64,000 bases of DNA from DASPKT01 sp035626475 (GCA_035626475.1 DASPNP010000053.1:1-64000), one strand, 5' to 3'; numbered from the stretch's first letter, positions 38,985-46,955 are shown. Program-made: numbers and translations. Notes: generated from the sequence alone by a model not told the origin.

Positions 38985-39010
38985 ACGGGCGGGAGTTTCC
39001 TCCCGCCCGT
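38985..39010. terminator. Bidirectional terminator between DUF3072 gene and hss
   Basis: ACGGGCGGGA and TCCCGCCCGT form a ten base-pair stem with loop GTTTCC between two converging genes. No long T-run is present on either strand. Confidence 0.65.
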
Positions 39011-39017
39011 CCGTACC

Positions 39018-40439
39018 TCACGCCACCCGGATGTTCTTGAACTGCCAGGGGCAGCCCGGGTCGATGTCCTCGGGGAAGAACTTGTTGCGTCCCTCCAGCG
39101 GGGTCCAGTCGGTGTATTCGCCGACCACCGGCCCGAGATAGGGCATGCAAATCTCGAGGCAGCGCTCGAAATCCATCTCGTCCGGCTCGACCACGCCGCG
39201 GTTCGGGTTCTCCAGCGCCCAGACGATGCCCGAGAGCACCGCCACGCAGACCTGGAGGCTGGTGGCGTTGTTGTGCGGGCAGAGGCGGCGCGCCTCCTCG
39301 ACCGACAGCTGCGAGCCGTACCAGTAGGCGCCCTTCTTATGCCCCGCCAGCAGCACGCCCAGCTCGTCGATGCCGCCGGTGATCTCGTGCATCATCAGGC
39401 GCTGCTCGGCCTGCTGCACGAAGTTCTTACCGGCGAACTCGTGGATCGATTTGATGGCGTCGTCGCACGGATGATAGGCGTAGTGCGCCGTCGGCCGGTA
39501 GACGACCTCGAAATCGTTGCGGACCGTGTAGTAGTCCGAGATCGAGATCGCCTCGCCGTGGGTGATGAGGTAGCCGTGGAACGGCCCCTCCTGCGGCGTC
39601 CAGGTCCGCACCCGCGTGGTGACGCCCGGCCGGTTCAGATAGATGGCCGCGCCGCAGCCTTCCTCGTGACGGGAGCCGTCCTTGGGGAAGTGCTTCTCGT
39701 GGCTGCCCCAGCCGAGTTCCGCCGGCTGGCAGCCCTCGCTGACGAAGCCGTCGATCGACCAGGTGTTCACGAACTCGCCGCGCTTCTTCGGCACCGCGGA
39801 CACCTGGGTGTCGCGCTCGGCGATGTGGACGGTCTTCACGTCCAGCTCGTGCGCCAGGGCCGCCCAGCGCTCGCGGGTGCGCGGCGTGTCGACGGCCATG
39901 CCGACGTCGCGGGCGATGTCCAGCAGCGCCTTCTTCATGAAGTGCGAGACCAGGCCCGGGTTGGCGCCGTGGGTCAGCACCGCCGTCGGTCCGTCGGTGC
40001 CGTGGGTCTTGCGCAGCGCCAGCGCCTGCTCGCGCAGCCCGTAGTTGGAGCGCTGCGAGGGCGTGGCGTTCGGGTCGGTGTAGCCGCCCGGCCAGGGCTC
40101 GATGCAGGTGTCCAGGTACAGCGCGCCGGCCCGCTGGCACAGCTCGATCAGCGCGATGGAGGACACGTCCACCGAGAGGTTCAGCAGGAAGTCGCCCTTG
40201 CCGAGGAGAGGCTTGATGACACGCTCGAGATTGTCGCGCGTCAGGGGCTCCTTGATGAAGCGGACGCCATACTCGTCCGCGACGTCGTGGCCCCGCTCAT
40301 CGGCGGTCACGATGGTGATCCGGTCGGCGGTGATGTCGATGTGGCGCAGGATCAGGGGCAGGACGCCCTGACCGATGCTGCCGCAACCGACCATGACCAG
40401 ACGGCCCGGAAGGGCGATGTACTTCGTGCTGTGGCTCAT
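39018..40439 (-). CDS. hss: Homospermidine synthase
   Basis: The enzyme makes sym-homospermidine from putrescine (two putrescine, or putrescine plus spermidine) with NAD+, in the cytoplasm. The 473-residue protein has the Rossmann motif MVGCGSIGQGVLPLI near the N-terminus, then FLLNLSVDVSSIALIELCQR, LYLDTCIEPWPGGY and LTHGANPGLVSHFMK, all characteristic of bacterial homospermidine synthase of the lysine-dehydrogenase-like family. It follows the ornithine decarboxylase gene by 156 bp on the same strand, so putrescine produced there is likely its substrate. Homospermidine is the main long polyamine of many Alphaproteobacteria. Confidence 0.95.
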   Translation of the reverse strand: MSHSTKYIALPGRLVMVGCGSIGQGVLPLILRHIDITADRITIVTADERGHDVADEYGVRFIKEPLTRDNLERVIKPLLGKGDFLLNLSVDVSSIALIELCQRAGALYLDTCIEPWPGGYTDPNATPSQRSNYGLREQALALRKTHGTDGPTAVLTHGANPGLVSHFMKKALLDIARDVGMAVDTPRTRERWAALAHELDVKTVHIAERDTQVSAVPKKRGEFVNTWSIDGFVSEGCQPAELGWGSHEKHFPKDGSRHEEGCGAAIYLNRPGVTTRVRTWTPQEGPFHGYLITHGEAISISDYYTVRNDFEVVYRPTAHYAYHPCDDAIKSIHEFAGKNFVQQAEQRLMMHEITGGIDELGVLLAGHKKGAYWYGSQLSVEEARRLCPHNNATSLQVCVAVLSGIVWALENPNRGVVEPDEMDFERCLEICMPYLGPVVGEYTDWTPLEGRNKFFPEDIDPGCPWQFKNIRVA

Positions 40440-40595
40440 TTTTGTTTGAACTCCGGTTTGGCACCTCTCCGGCGCCGCGCGTTCTCGATCGGGTCGTCCC
40501 TTGGGATTGGGTTGACAGGAAGTTGCACGCAGAAAACCGCCGCCGGTCGCCCCGTCAGGAGCGTCCGGCGCCGGTGTGAATGGCTACAGGGTGGC

Positions 40596-41858
40596 TTAAA
40601 CGATGCTGTCTGGCAACCGTGCCGCGATCCCATACCCCGGAGTCGCCAGCAGGGGCAGGTCCGAGACCTCGACAAGGCGGGCCTGGTCGAAGCCGTTGAA
40701 GGCGGTCCGCAGCGTGGCACCATAGGCGCCGAGCTGGCCGATCTCGATCCAGTCGCCCTCGCGGATGTCGGCGGGCAGCCAGAACGGGCCGGCCATGCGG
40801 TCGGCGCTGTCGCAGGTCGGGCCCCAGAAGGCGAAGGGCTTCAGCTCGGCCGTCTGCGTCCGCACCCCCTCGGCCCGGATCACCCGGCAGGGGAACTTGA
40901 AGGCCGGCACGCCGGCATCCGACAGGCTGCCGTAGACGCCGTCATTCACGAACAGCTCGTCGCCCTTCACCTTGTCGACCTGCACGACGATGGAGCCGCC
41001 GGCCGCCACCAGCGCCCGGCCCGGCTCGCACCAGATCTCGGTCGTCTTCGGCAGGTCCAGCGCCGCGATGCCGCGCTTGATCGCGGCCATGTAGTCGGCC
41101 AGCGGGGGCGGGGTCATGTCGGGGTAGGAGACGGGGAAGCCGCCGCCCACATCCATCACGTCGATCTCGACGCCCGCCAGCCGGATGACCTCGCCGGCCA
41201 GGGCCAGCGCGACCTCGTAGGCCTGCGGGTTCATGCACTGCGAGCCGACATGGAAGCAGATGCCGACGCGCCGGCCGACGCCGCGGGCACGGCGCAGCAG
41301 GGAGGCTGCCTCCTCGACCGGCGCGCCGAACTTGGCGGACAGGTCGTAAGCGGCCTGGCCCTTGGGCATGGCGAGGCGGATCATCAGCCCGAGGTCGCCG
41401 GCATAGCCGGTCTCCTCCAGGATCTTGGTCAGCTCCTCGTCCGAATCGAGGCTGAAGTCGCGGACCTCCTGGTTGAAGTAGGCGTCGCGGATGGCGGCGC
41501 GGTTCTTCACCGGGTGCATGTAGTGGATCGGCGCGTTCGGGAACATCGAGCGCACCAGACGGATCTCCGCCGGCGAGGCGCAGTCGAAATGCTTCACGCC
41601 GCCCTTGGCCAGGTGGCGCAGCACCGACGGATCGGGATTGCACTTCACCGCGTAGAGCACATGGCCGCCCACGGCCTCGGCGAAGGCGTCGACGAAGCGG
41701 CGCGCGGTGGCGCGCAGCACCTGCGGCCGCAGGCAGTGAAGCGGCTCACTGGGCTGCAGCTCGGCGACGGCCTTGTCCACGCCCGGCAGGTGGGCCGGGG
41801 CGGGAGCGAAGTTCTTGCGCAGCGGCGCGACGGCCGAACGGAAACGGATCTGACCCAT
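40596..41858 (-). CDS. Ornithine/lysine decarboxylase, fold-type III
   Basis: The enzyme decarboxylates ornithine (and in some members lysine) with pyridoxal phosphate to give putrescine. The 420-residue protein has the alanine-racemase-like barrel, with the Schiff-base segment VLYAVKCNPDP, the phosphate-binding DVGGGFPVSYPDM, EPGRALVAAGG, and WGPTCDSADRM, in which the Cys and Asp of the second subunit's active site are conserved. The ATG at 41858 has GGAGGG upstream. A 500-bp leader upstream holds a structured region and an 11-codon ORF. Together with hss it forms the polyamine pathway of the organism. Substrate preference between ornithine and lysine cannot be decided from sequence. Confidence 0.93.
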   Translation of the reverse strand: MGQIRFRSAVAPLRKNFAPAPAHLPGVDKAVAELQPSEPLHCLRPQVLRATARRFVDAFAEAVGGHVLYAVKCNPDPSVLRHLAKGGVKHFDCASPAEIRLVRSMFPNAPIHYMHPVKNRAAIRDAYFNQEVRDFSLDSDEELTKILEETGYAGDLGLMIRLAMPKGQAAYDLSAKFGAPVEEAASLLRRARGVGRRVGICFHVGSQCMNPQAYEVALALAGEVIRLAGVEIDVMDVGGGFPVSYPDMTPPPLADYMAAIKRGIAALDLPKTTEIWCEPGRALVAAGGSIVVQVDKVKGDELFVNDGVYGSLSDAGVPAFKFPCRVIRAEGVRTQTAELKPFAFWGPTCDSADRMAGPFWLPADIREGDWIEIGQLGAYGATLRTAFNGFDQARLVEVSDLPLLATPGYGIAARLPDSIV

Positions 41859-42059
41859 GGATGAAGCGACCCTCCAGGGCGCCGGAGTGGTACCGGCGGC
41901 CGAGACGGTGAAAACGACACGCCGACGGGCGGCGCAGCGGATTGTCCGGAGTGCTCTGGTCGGGAGCCGCGATAGCCGGGCCTGGCCGGCCATGCCTGCG
42001 GGGCAGGGGGCCGGAGTGCCTCAAAGCGTCAGCAGACGCCGGGAATGACCAGAGATCGC

Positions 42060-42095
42060 TTAGGGGCTGTGGGCCCTGCGGCGGAGTGAAAGCAT
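42060..42095 (-). CDS. Candidate leader peptide (uORF) of the decarboxylase gene
   Basis: The ORF encodes MLSLRRRAHSP and starts with an ATG preceded by GGGAGG seven bases upstream, a better ribosome site than that of the main gene. It contains three consecutive Arg codons and ends 200 bp before the decarboxylase start. Arrest peptides that sense ornithine or polyamines are known upstream of the gammaproteobacterial speF gene; this is a different sequence and its conservation is unverified. Confidence 0.5.
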   Translation of the reverse strand: MLSLRRRAHSP

Positions 42096-42190
42096 GACGA
42101 CCTCCCTCTCGGGACCGGCCCACTGTCGACCGGCTCTGCCAAAAAGGACGCCTAACGTCGTTGCTTAAACACCAAGGAGGCTGAGCCGCC
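42060..42190 (-). promoter_or_regulatory. Structured 5' leader of the decarboxylase mRNA, candidate speF-type motif
   Basis: Reading the minus strand, GGCTCAGCC (plus 42179-42187) can pair with GGCAGAGCC (plus 42132-42140) around 38 nt that contain a small GACG/CGTC hairpin followed by TTTTT. The uORF with its ribosome site follows. An RNA element called speF was described upstream of this decarboxylase family in Alphaproteobacteria, so this may be an example. The rest of the 41859-42364 gap shows no gene that I can support. Confidence 0.5.
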
Positions 42191-42364
42191 AGGGGCCAGG
42201 GGCACGTGCGGGTGCGTCTGTGATTGTTATTTATGCATTTCGCGCCTGCGCGCAAGGGACAATTATGCCCCCAAGGGATAAAATTCGGCCTGTGGCCTCA
42301 AGGACATACCTCTGCCTCTTCAGGCGGGGATTCATCTCGAATGCCGGGGACCGGACGGGTGCCC

Positions 42365-43363
42365 TCAGTAGCTCGGCCGGCGCATCCAGAGGAGCAGGGC
42401 GGCGGTCACCGCAGGGGCCAGCAGGGCGTAGCCGGGCTCGTCCCGCGAGGTGAGCGCCACGGCGGCCAGCAGCACGTTCCCGACCAGCACCGCCAGCACG
42501 ACCTGGTCATGCCGGCCCAGCCGGCGGACGGCCTGCTGGTAGAAGTGCTGCCGGTGCGCCTCCCAGACCTTCTCGCCGCGGGCGAGGCGCCGCCCCAGCG
42601 TGATGGTGGCGTCGGCCAGATAGTAGAGCGGCAGGATCAGCGCCGGCAGCCAGTAGCCGTTACCGGCGGCCTGCAGCAGCAGCCAGCCCGCCAGGAAGCC
42701 CAGCGGCACGCTGCCGACGTCGCCCAGGAAGACCTTGGCCGGGTACCAGTTCCAGGCCAGGAAGCCCAGCGCCGCGCCCGCCAGCGCCAGGGCGTAGGCC
42801 GGATCGACCGCCTTGGCCGGGTCGGCCACGCCCGCCGCCCAGCCGACGGCGGCGAGGCCCAGGCCGATCGCCAGCGTCTGCACGCCGGTGATGCCGTCGA
42901 TCCCGTCCATGAAGTTGTACAGGTTCACGAACCAGACCAGCGCGATGCCGGCCAGCAGCCGGTCGGCCACGGGCGGCAGCCAGCCCTGGAACACCAGCGC
43001 GTCCGGCGGCATGGACAGCAGCGCCACCGCCGCCGCCAGCACCTGCGCCGCCAGCCGTGGCAGAGGCGGCACGGGGGAGAGGTCGTCGGCCCAGGAGATC
43101 ATCGCCAGCGGCAAGGCGGCGGCCAGCACCGGCCAGACCCGGCCCCAATCATCGGCCATCCAGGCGATGCCGGCCCAGGCCAGCAGCAGCGGCGGCACCA
43201 CGCCCCAGCCGCCGCCGCGCGGGGTGGGGATGACATGGCTGGAGCGCTCGTTCGGCCGGTCCAGCACCTGCCGGCGCTTCAGCAGCGTCGTTGCGAGGCC
43301 GGTCAGGGCGAGGGCCAGGGCGAAGCTGGCCAGGAAGGCGGCGGTGGGAGTCCAGGCGGGCAT
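42365..43363 (-). CDS. Polyprenyl-phosphate sugar-1-phosphate transferase, WecA/MraY family
   Basis: The enzyme transfers a sugar-1-phosphate (usually an N-acetylhexosamine) to undecaprenyl phosphate, the first step of a surface glycan. The 332-residue protein has about ten membrane segments and the conserved cytoplasmic loops: RPNERSSHVIPTPRGGG, ISWADDLSP, LYNFMDGIDGITG, FLGDVGSVPLG and the HRQHFYQ motif. The His-containing HRxHxYQ motif marks the WecA branch rather than MraY. No other glycan genes are adjacent, so the pathway it serves is not revealed by context. Confidence 0.9.
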   Translation of the reverse strand: MPAWTPTAAFLASFALALALTGLATTLLKRRQVLDRPNERSSHVIPTPRGGGWGVVPPLLLAWAGIAWMADDWGRVWPVLAAALPLAMISWADDLSPVPPLPRLAAQVLAAAVALLSMPPDALVFQGWLPPVADRLLAGIALVWFVNLYNFMDGIDGITGVQTLAIGLGLAAVGWAAGVADPAKAVDPAYALALAGAALGFLAWNWYPAKVFLGDVGSVPLGFLAGWLLLQAAGNGYWLPALILPLYYLADATITLGRRLARGEKVWEAHRQHFYQQAVRRLGRHDQVVLAVLVGNVLLAAVALTSRDEPGYALLAPAVTAALLLWMRRPSY

Positions 43364-43409
43364 CCCGCCTCTCTACATGAGACGGGCCCGCGGTGCCAGC
43401 ACGAGGCGC

Positions 43410-43598
43410 TCAGGCGGCGGGCTTCTTGCGCTCCGGCGTCTTTCCACCCGTGGCACGCGGCTCCCCTGGCGCCCAGGCCGGGGACGAGAGCGGCGGAATG
43501 TCCGAATAGTCGATGCTCGCGTCCGTCCGGGCGCGGACCTCGTCCACGTCCGTGCGGTCCTGAGCGTCAGCGGGCATGGAATAGGAGCGCTTCTTCAT
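43410..43598 (-). CDS. Small antitoxin-like protein without an intact toxin
   Basis: The 62-residue product reads MKKRSYSMPADAQDRTDVDE followed by VRARTDASIDYSDIPPLSSP. The block TDASIDYSDIPPL is typical of short BrnA-type antitoxins that follow a BrnT gene. No clear ribosome site precedes the ATG, as expected if translation was once coupled to an overlapping upstream gene; a remnant of such a gene is proposed at 43567. It lies between the WecA-like gene and a family B/C repeat. Confidence 0.55.
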   Translation of the reverse strand: MKKRSYSMPADAQDRTDVDEVRARTDASIDYSDIPPLSSPAWAPGEPRATGGKTPERKKPAA

Positions 43599-43650
43599 GG
43601 TTCGCCAGCCGGATGGAGAGGATGGTGCCGACCTGGTTGAGCCTATCACA
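43567..43650 (-). pseudogene. Possible 3' remnant of a second BrnT-type toxin gene
   Basis: In the frame that overlaps the antitoxin start, the sequence ends TILSIRLANHEEALLFHAR. The ILSIRLANxxE part resembles the last strand and helix of BrnT toxins. The frame is closed by a stop codon about 30 codons upstream, so nothing like a full toxin remains. The match is short and uncertain. Confidence 0.3.
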
Positions 43651-43710
43651 GGCGTGAGGGCCTAAGGTTCGTCAGAGAACCGCTCTTACCGGTCGTTCTC
43701 ACCCTCGACC

Positions 43711-43912
43711 GTCATCCCGGCGCGGGCCGGGACCCAGGGGTTGCAGCCATGAGCGGCCGATGAAGCACGCCCGTAGGTCGGGAGGAGCCGCAGGCGCATC
43801 CCGACAAACCCCGGCCGATGGTGTCGGGATGCGCTTCGCTCCTCTCGACCTACGGTGCTGTATTCGGCGTATCCCGCTGCAACCCCTGGGTCCCGGCCTG
43901 CGCCGGGATGAC
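43711..43912. repeat. Dispersed inverted repeat, family B, copy 2 (contains a family C element)
   Basis: GTCATCCCGGCGCGGGCCGG on the left pairs with CTGCGCCGGGATGAC on the right, with GACCCAGGGGTTGCAG and CTGCAACCCCTGGGTC continuing the stem. A family C repeat occupies the centre, as in copy 1. Confidence 0.85.
43772..43854. repeat. Dispersed inverted repeat, family C, copy 2
   Basis: CGTAGGTCGGGAGGAGC pairs with GCTCCTCTCGACCTACG, and inside GCGCATCCCGACA pairs with TGTCGGGATGCGC. Confidence 0.85.
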
Positions 43913-43954
43913 GGGTGGTGGGGTTTCCCCCTCTGAGCCAACGGCTGACGGACT

Positions 43955-44374
43955 CTACCGCCGCGCCTCGTGCGGCGGTTCGTTGATGACCTGCATCCGC
44001 TCCATCTGCATCTCCTCGAACTCGCCGATGTGGCGCTGGAGGAGGGCCATGTTCTTGGTGTTGGCCTTGAAGGCGAAGTCGAACAGGTCGCCCACCACGG
44101 GGATCGAGCCCACCGCCCAGTCGATGCCGACATTCGCCACCATGCGCATGAGGGTGCTGCGGGGCACGCCCATCTTGTGCGCCTCGTAGACGATGTAGGC
44201 GGAGACGAGGCCGGTGAGCGTGTCGCCGACGCCGGGGATCAGGCTGGCGATGCCGTCCAGCCCGACCCGCACGCCGATGCCGGGGATGCGCCAGCGGCTG
44301 TCCATGAGGTTGGCGAGCGCCCGCAGGCGCGCCAGCTGCGCCTGGTCCAGGGGCTTGGGCGTGTGGCGGGTCAT
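43955..44374 (-). CDS. DUF4112 family protein
   Basis: The 139-residue protein matches DUF4112: LANLMDSRWRIPGIGVRVGL near the start, then LIPGVGDTLTGLVSAYIVYE and IDWAVGSIPVVGDLFDFAFK. The two glycine-rich GVGD and VVGD hairpins with a hydrophobic stretch between suggest a small membrane-associated domain. Function is unknown. It is immediately upstream on the map of the Pmp3-like gene on the same strand, six bp apart, so the two may form a small envelope operon. Confidence 0.9.
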   Translation of the reverse strand: MTRHTPKPLDQAQLARLRALANLMDSRWRIPGIGVRVGLDGIASLIPGVGDTLTGLVSAYIVYEAHKMGVPRSTLMRMVANVGIDWAVGSIPVVGDLFDFAFKANTKNMALLQRHIGEFEEMQMERMQVINEPPHEARR

Positions 44375-44380
44375 GCGCGC

Positions 44381-44542
44381 CTACTTGTACTTCACGATGA
44401 TGTAGATGGCGTGGATGATGCCGGGGATGTAGCCCAGGATCGTCAGCAGGATGTTCAGCCAGAATTGCAGGCCCAGGCCGACCTGCAGGAACACCCCCAG
44501 CGGCGGCAGCAGGATCGCCAGCAGGATGCGCAGGATATCCAT
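44381..44542 (-). CDS. Pmp3/YqaE-family small membrane protein
   Basis: The 53-residue protein has the two-helix Pmp3 (UPF0057) pattern: ILRILLAILLPPLGVFLQVG, then WLNILLTILGYIPGIIHAIY and a short basic end. Members of this family sit in the membrane and are often induced by salt or cold. The ATG at 44542 is set by GGAGG six bases upstream; a longer frame exists but is unsupported. It is divergent from imuA. Confidence 0.93.
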   Translation of the reverse strand: MDILRILLAILLPPLGVFLQVGLGLQFWLNILLTILGYIPGIIHAIYIIVKYK

Positions 44543-44661
44543 GGTGCCCTCCGTTGCGACGCTTTCGGAGAGGACAACCCCGGACGGGGCGCCGCGTTCC
44601 ATGACCGCCGCGCGACCGGTCTAGCCGCTCCGCCCTCTTGACGGACCCGGGGTCCGGAATG

Positions 44662-44676
44662 GAACATAAAGGGAAC
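44662..44676. promoter_or_regulatory. LexA box (SOS operator) upstream of imuA
   Basis: GAAC-ATAAAGG-GAAC is the exact alphaproteobacterial LexA direct repeat (GAAC-N7-GAAC). It ends 17 bases before the imuA start codon. Confidence 0.85.
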
Positions 44677-44693
44677 ATTCCGGAGCCCGGGCC

Positions 44694-45557
44694 ATGACCA
44701 CACGAGCCGAGAAGACGCGGCTGCTCGCCGAACTGAAGGAGCGCGTGCGCCGGATCGAGGGGATCGGCGGGGCGGACGGGCGCGCCGTGGCGCCGCTGGG
44801 CGTGCCCGATCTGGACGCGGCCCTGCCGGGCGGCGGGCTGGCGCTGGGGGCGGTGCACGAGGTGCTGGGCATGGACCGGCGGCTCGACACCGGGGCCGCC
44901 ACCGGATTCGCCGCCGTGCTGCTGGGCCGGCTGGCGGCGGGGCGGGGCCCGCTGTTCTGGGTGACGCGCGGCCGCGACCTCTATGCGCCGGGGCTGGCGG
45001 CGCTGGGGATCGAGCCGGGGCGCCTGATCCTGGTGCAGGCGGAGAGCGACGCCGACGCGCTCTGGGCGCTGGAGGAGGCGCTGCGCTGCCCATCCGTCGG
45101 CGCGGTGCTGGGCGAGGCGGCGGAGCTGGACATGACCGCCAGCCGCCGGCTGCAGCTGGCCGCCGAATCGTCGGGCGTGCCGGGTGTGGTCCTAAGGCTT
45201 GGACCCCGGCGGCTGGAGGCCAACGCCTGCGTCACCCGCTGGCGGCTGGAAGCCGTAGCGGCGGGTGCCGCCGACGTCGCGGTCGGTGGGCGGGAGCGGG
45301 GGCAGGGGGCGGTCCTCGGCGGCGGGGACCTTGCTGACAGGCTTGACGCCCGCTGGGCCGACGGGCTTCACGCCCGCTGGCGCGCCGCCCTGCTGCGCTG
45401 CCGGGGCGGGCGGCCGGGCGACTGGCTTCTCACCTGGCTTGGAACCCGGCTTGAGGGTCGCGCCGCCGCGGCCGAGCCGGCCCGGCGGGTAGCCGCTGCC
45501 GGGGAGGGGCTCGCGGCGGAGCGTGTCGTTCAGCTGCGCGTCGGGAACGTTCGGTAG
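44694..45557 (+). CDS. imuA: ImuA-like protein of the SOS mutagenesis system
   Basis: ImuA is a RecA/SulA-like protein that works with ImuB and DnaE2 in SOS-induced translesion synthesis. The 287-residue frame has the ImuA core GAVHEVLGMDRRLDTGAATG, WVTRGRDLYAPGLAALGIEP, ALWALEEALRCPSVGAVLGE and LDMTASRRLQLAAESSGVPG, and towards the end ARWRAALLRCRGGRPGDW, which also resembles ImuA. A LexA box precedes it. The usual partners imuB and dnaE2 do not follow. The last 366 bp overlap, on the opposite strand, a well-formed gene for an exported protein. Codon use in that part fits the other strand better, so the true end of imuA is uncertain and the C-terminus may be decaying. Confidence 0.78.
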   Translation: MTTRAEKTRLLAELKERVRRIEGIGGADGRAVAPLGVPDLDAALPGGGLALGAVHEVLGMDRRLDTGAATGFAAVLLGRLAAGRGPLFWVTRGRDLYAPGLAALGIEPGRLILVQAESDADALWALEEALRCPSVGAVLGEAAELDMTASRRLQLAAESSGVPGVVLRLGPRRLEANACVTRWRLEAVAAGAADVAVGGRERGQGAVLGGGDLADRLDARWADGLHARWRAALLRCRGGRPGDWLLTWLGTRLEGRAAAAEPARRVAAAGEGLAAERVVQLRVGNVR

Positions 45558-45821
45558 GGCCGCGGCCGGGGCGGCCAGCGCCCGCTCCACCCGGTGCCGC
45601 TCCAGCCTAAGATCGTTCAGCTCGCGCTGCTCGATCGGGTCGAGCTTGCCGCGCGCGTCCAGGTTCTCCAGCCGCCGCTGCTCGATGCCCAGATCGATCG
45701 CCCGCATCGGGTCGCTGGGCATGGAAGGCCGCACCGCCGGCCCGGGCGACAGCAGCGGGTTGTCCTGCGCCGCGAGCGGCGAGGCCAGCAGCAGGAGCGG
45801 CAGGAGGAGGGCGGGTTTCAT
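45192..45821 (-). CDS. Exported proline-rich hypothetical protein
   Basis: The 209-residue product starts with a signal peptide ending PLAAQ and continues with a charged helix (IEQRRLENLDARGKLDPIEQ, then RELNDLRLERHRVERAL) and a Pro/Gly/Lys-rich C-terminal half ending RRYGFQPPAGDAGVGLQPPG. AAGGGA lies directly before the ATG. Third positions are strongly G/C throughout, including the region that overlaps imuA on the other strand, which supports it as a real gene. I do not recognise the family. It may be a periplasmic or surface protein of unknown role. Confidence 0.62.
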   Translation of the reverse strand: MKPALLLPLLLLASPLAAQDNPLLSPGPAVRPSMPSDPMRAIDLGIEQRRLENLDARGKLDPIEQRELNDLRLERHRVERALAAPAAALPNVPDAQLNDTLRREPLPGSGYPPGRLGRGGATLKPGSKPGEKPVARPPAPAAQQGGAPAGVKPVGPAGVKPVSKVPAAEDRPLPPLPPTDRDVGGTRRYGFQPPAGDAGVGLQPPGSKP

Positions 45822-45861
45822 TCCCTTAAGATCGGCATGGCGGGGCCTGAGGGGAAGGGTC

Positions 45862-46359
45862 CTACCGCCTTTGCAGCGCGGTCCGCAGCGCGTTGGCCAG
45901 ATCCGCCCGGCTGGACAGGTAGGCGACCTGCTCGTCCGGCGGGTCGGGGTGCCGGGAGACGACCTGGATCGCCAGCTCCGCCTGGTCGAACTCGCCCCGG
46001 CCGAAGCGATAGAGCCCGATCAGTTCCGACAGCGCCGGGCCGGGCAGATCCTCCAGATACAGCAGGAAGGCCTCGCGCCAGTCGCCGGCCGGCTGCGGCT
46101 CCAGCGGCGTGCAGGGCAGGTCGGTGCCGCGCCGCGCCTCCGACGTCGGTCCCTCCCGGTGCGGGTCGAAGGGCCGGTCCCGCGCGCCGGCCGGCGCGGG
46201 CGCGGCGGCCTTCTCGGCCAGCCGGATGATCTCCTCGACCTTCTCGTAGGTGATGTTCGCAGGCACGGGTGCGCCCTCCGCTTGCCACGGCTCAGCCTGC
46301 ATAACGCGCGGGAGCGCCGGACGGTCCGGCATGGGGCCTATCCGAAATTTCGGGGCCAT
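45862..46359 (-). CDS. DUF3775-like protein
   Basis: The 165-residue protein has the family block near its C-terminus: DWREAFLLYLEDLPGPALSE, LIGLYRFGRGEFDQAE and YLSSRADLANALRTALQ, preceded by ITYEKVEEIIRLAEKAAAP. These match the DUF3775 pattern of a small alpha-helical protein of unknown function common in Alphaproteobacteria. The start is uncertain: ATGs at 46359, 46332 and 46301 are all possible and none has a good ribosome site. The gene is soluble by composition and has no visible partner. Confidence 0.78.
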   Translation of the reverse strand: MAPKFRIGPMPDRPALPRVMQAEPWQAEGAPVPANITYEKVEEIIRLAEKAAAPAPAGARDRPFDPHREGPTSEARRGTDLPCTPLEPQPAGDWREAFLLYLEDLPGPALSELIGLYRFGRGEFDQAELAIQVVSRHPDPPDEQVAYLSSRADLANALRTALQRR

Positions 46360-46445
46360 GTAGATTCCGCGGATGTCCGATCGTCACGGGGACAGGGCGG
46401 CACTGTCCGCCCGCATCGCTGCAAGAAAAAGGGAGTTCCCCGACC

Positions 46446-46955
46446 ATGACCCTCCGCATCCCAGCCACGGCGCTCCGCCTCTGGTTCGCCGCCTGCCTCA
46501 TCCTCTTCCCCCTGGCGCCGGCACCGGCCGCCGGCTCCGGCTTTCCCGCGCTGGAAGGGCGGTGGCAGGGGACGGGCACCTTCGGCGGAACGCCGGCCCG
46601 CTTCTCGGTGGAGTTCCGCCCGCTGTTCGCCGGTCGCTTCTGGGAGCTGTCGTTCCGGGCGGAGGCCGCGGCGCCGCAGCCCCCCGGTGAGGCGGGCGCG
46701 TTCGAGGGGCGCGCGACCTATGCCCCCGCACCCGGCGGCAAGGGCCGGTGGATCGACTCCCGGGGCAACCAGTTCACCGTCACGCACGAATGGCGGGAGG
46801 GGCGTCTGGAATCGACCTGGGGCCCGGACGGCACCGCGGCGGGGACCAGCCGCTACACGGTCGAGGCGGATGGCAGCCTGACCGTCCAGGACTTCATCCT
46901 CAGGGACGGAAAGCCCCTGCCGATGGCGCGGGCGACGCTGCGCCGCGCGCCCTGA
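46446..46955 (+). CDS. Exported hypothetical protein
   Basis: The 169-residue product has a signal peptide ending PAAG and one beta-rich domain, opening with LEGRWQGTGTFGGTPARFSV and containing FWELSFRAEA, GRWIDSRGNQFTVTHEWR and SRYTVEADGSLTVQDFIL. The alternating pattern of short strands and the initial WxGxG motif resemble lipocalin-like or heme-domain beta-barrels, but I cannot name a family. AAAGGGAG precedes the start. It lies upstream of an FNR/FixK-like box that belongs to the next gene. Confidence 0.7.
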   Translation: MTLRIPATALRLWFAACLILFPLAPAPAAGSGFPALEGRWQGTGTFGGTPARFSVEFRPLFAGRFWELSFRAEAAAPQPPGEAGAFEGRATYAPAPGGKGRWIDSRGNQFTVTHEWREGRLESTWGPDGTAAGTSRYTVEADGSLTVQDFILRDGKPLPMARATLRRAP

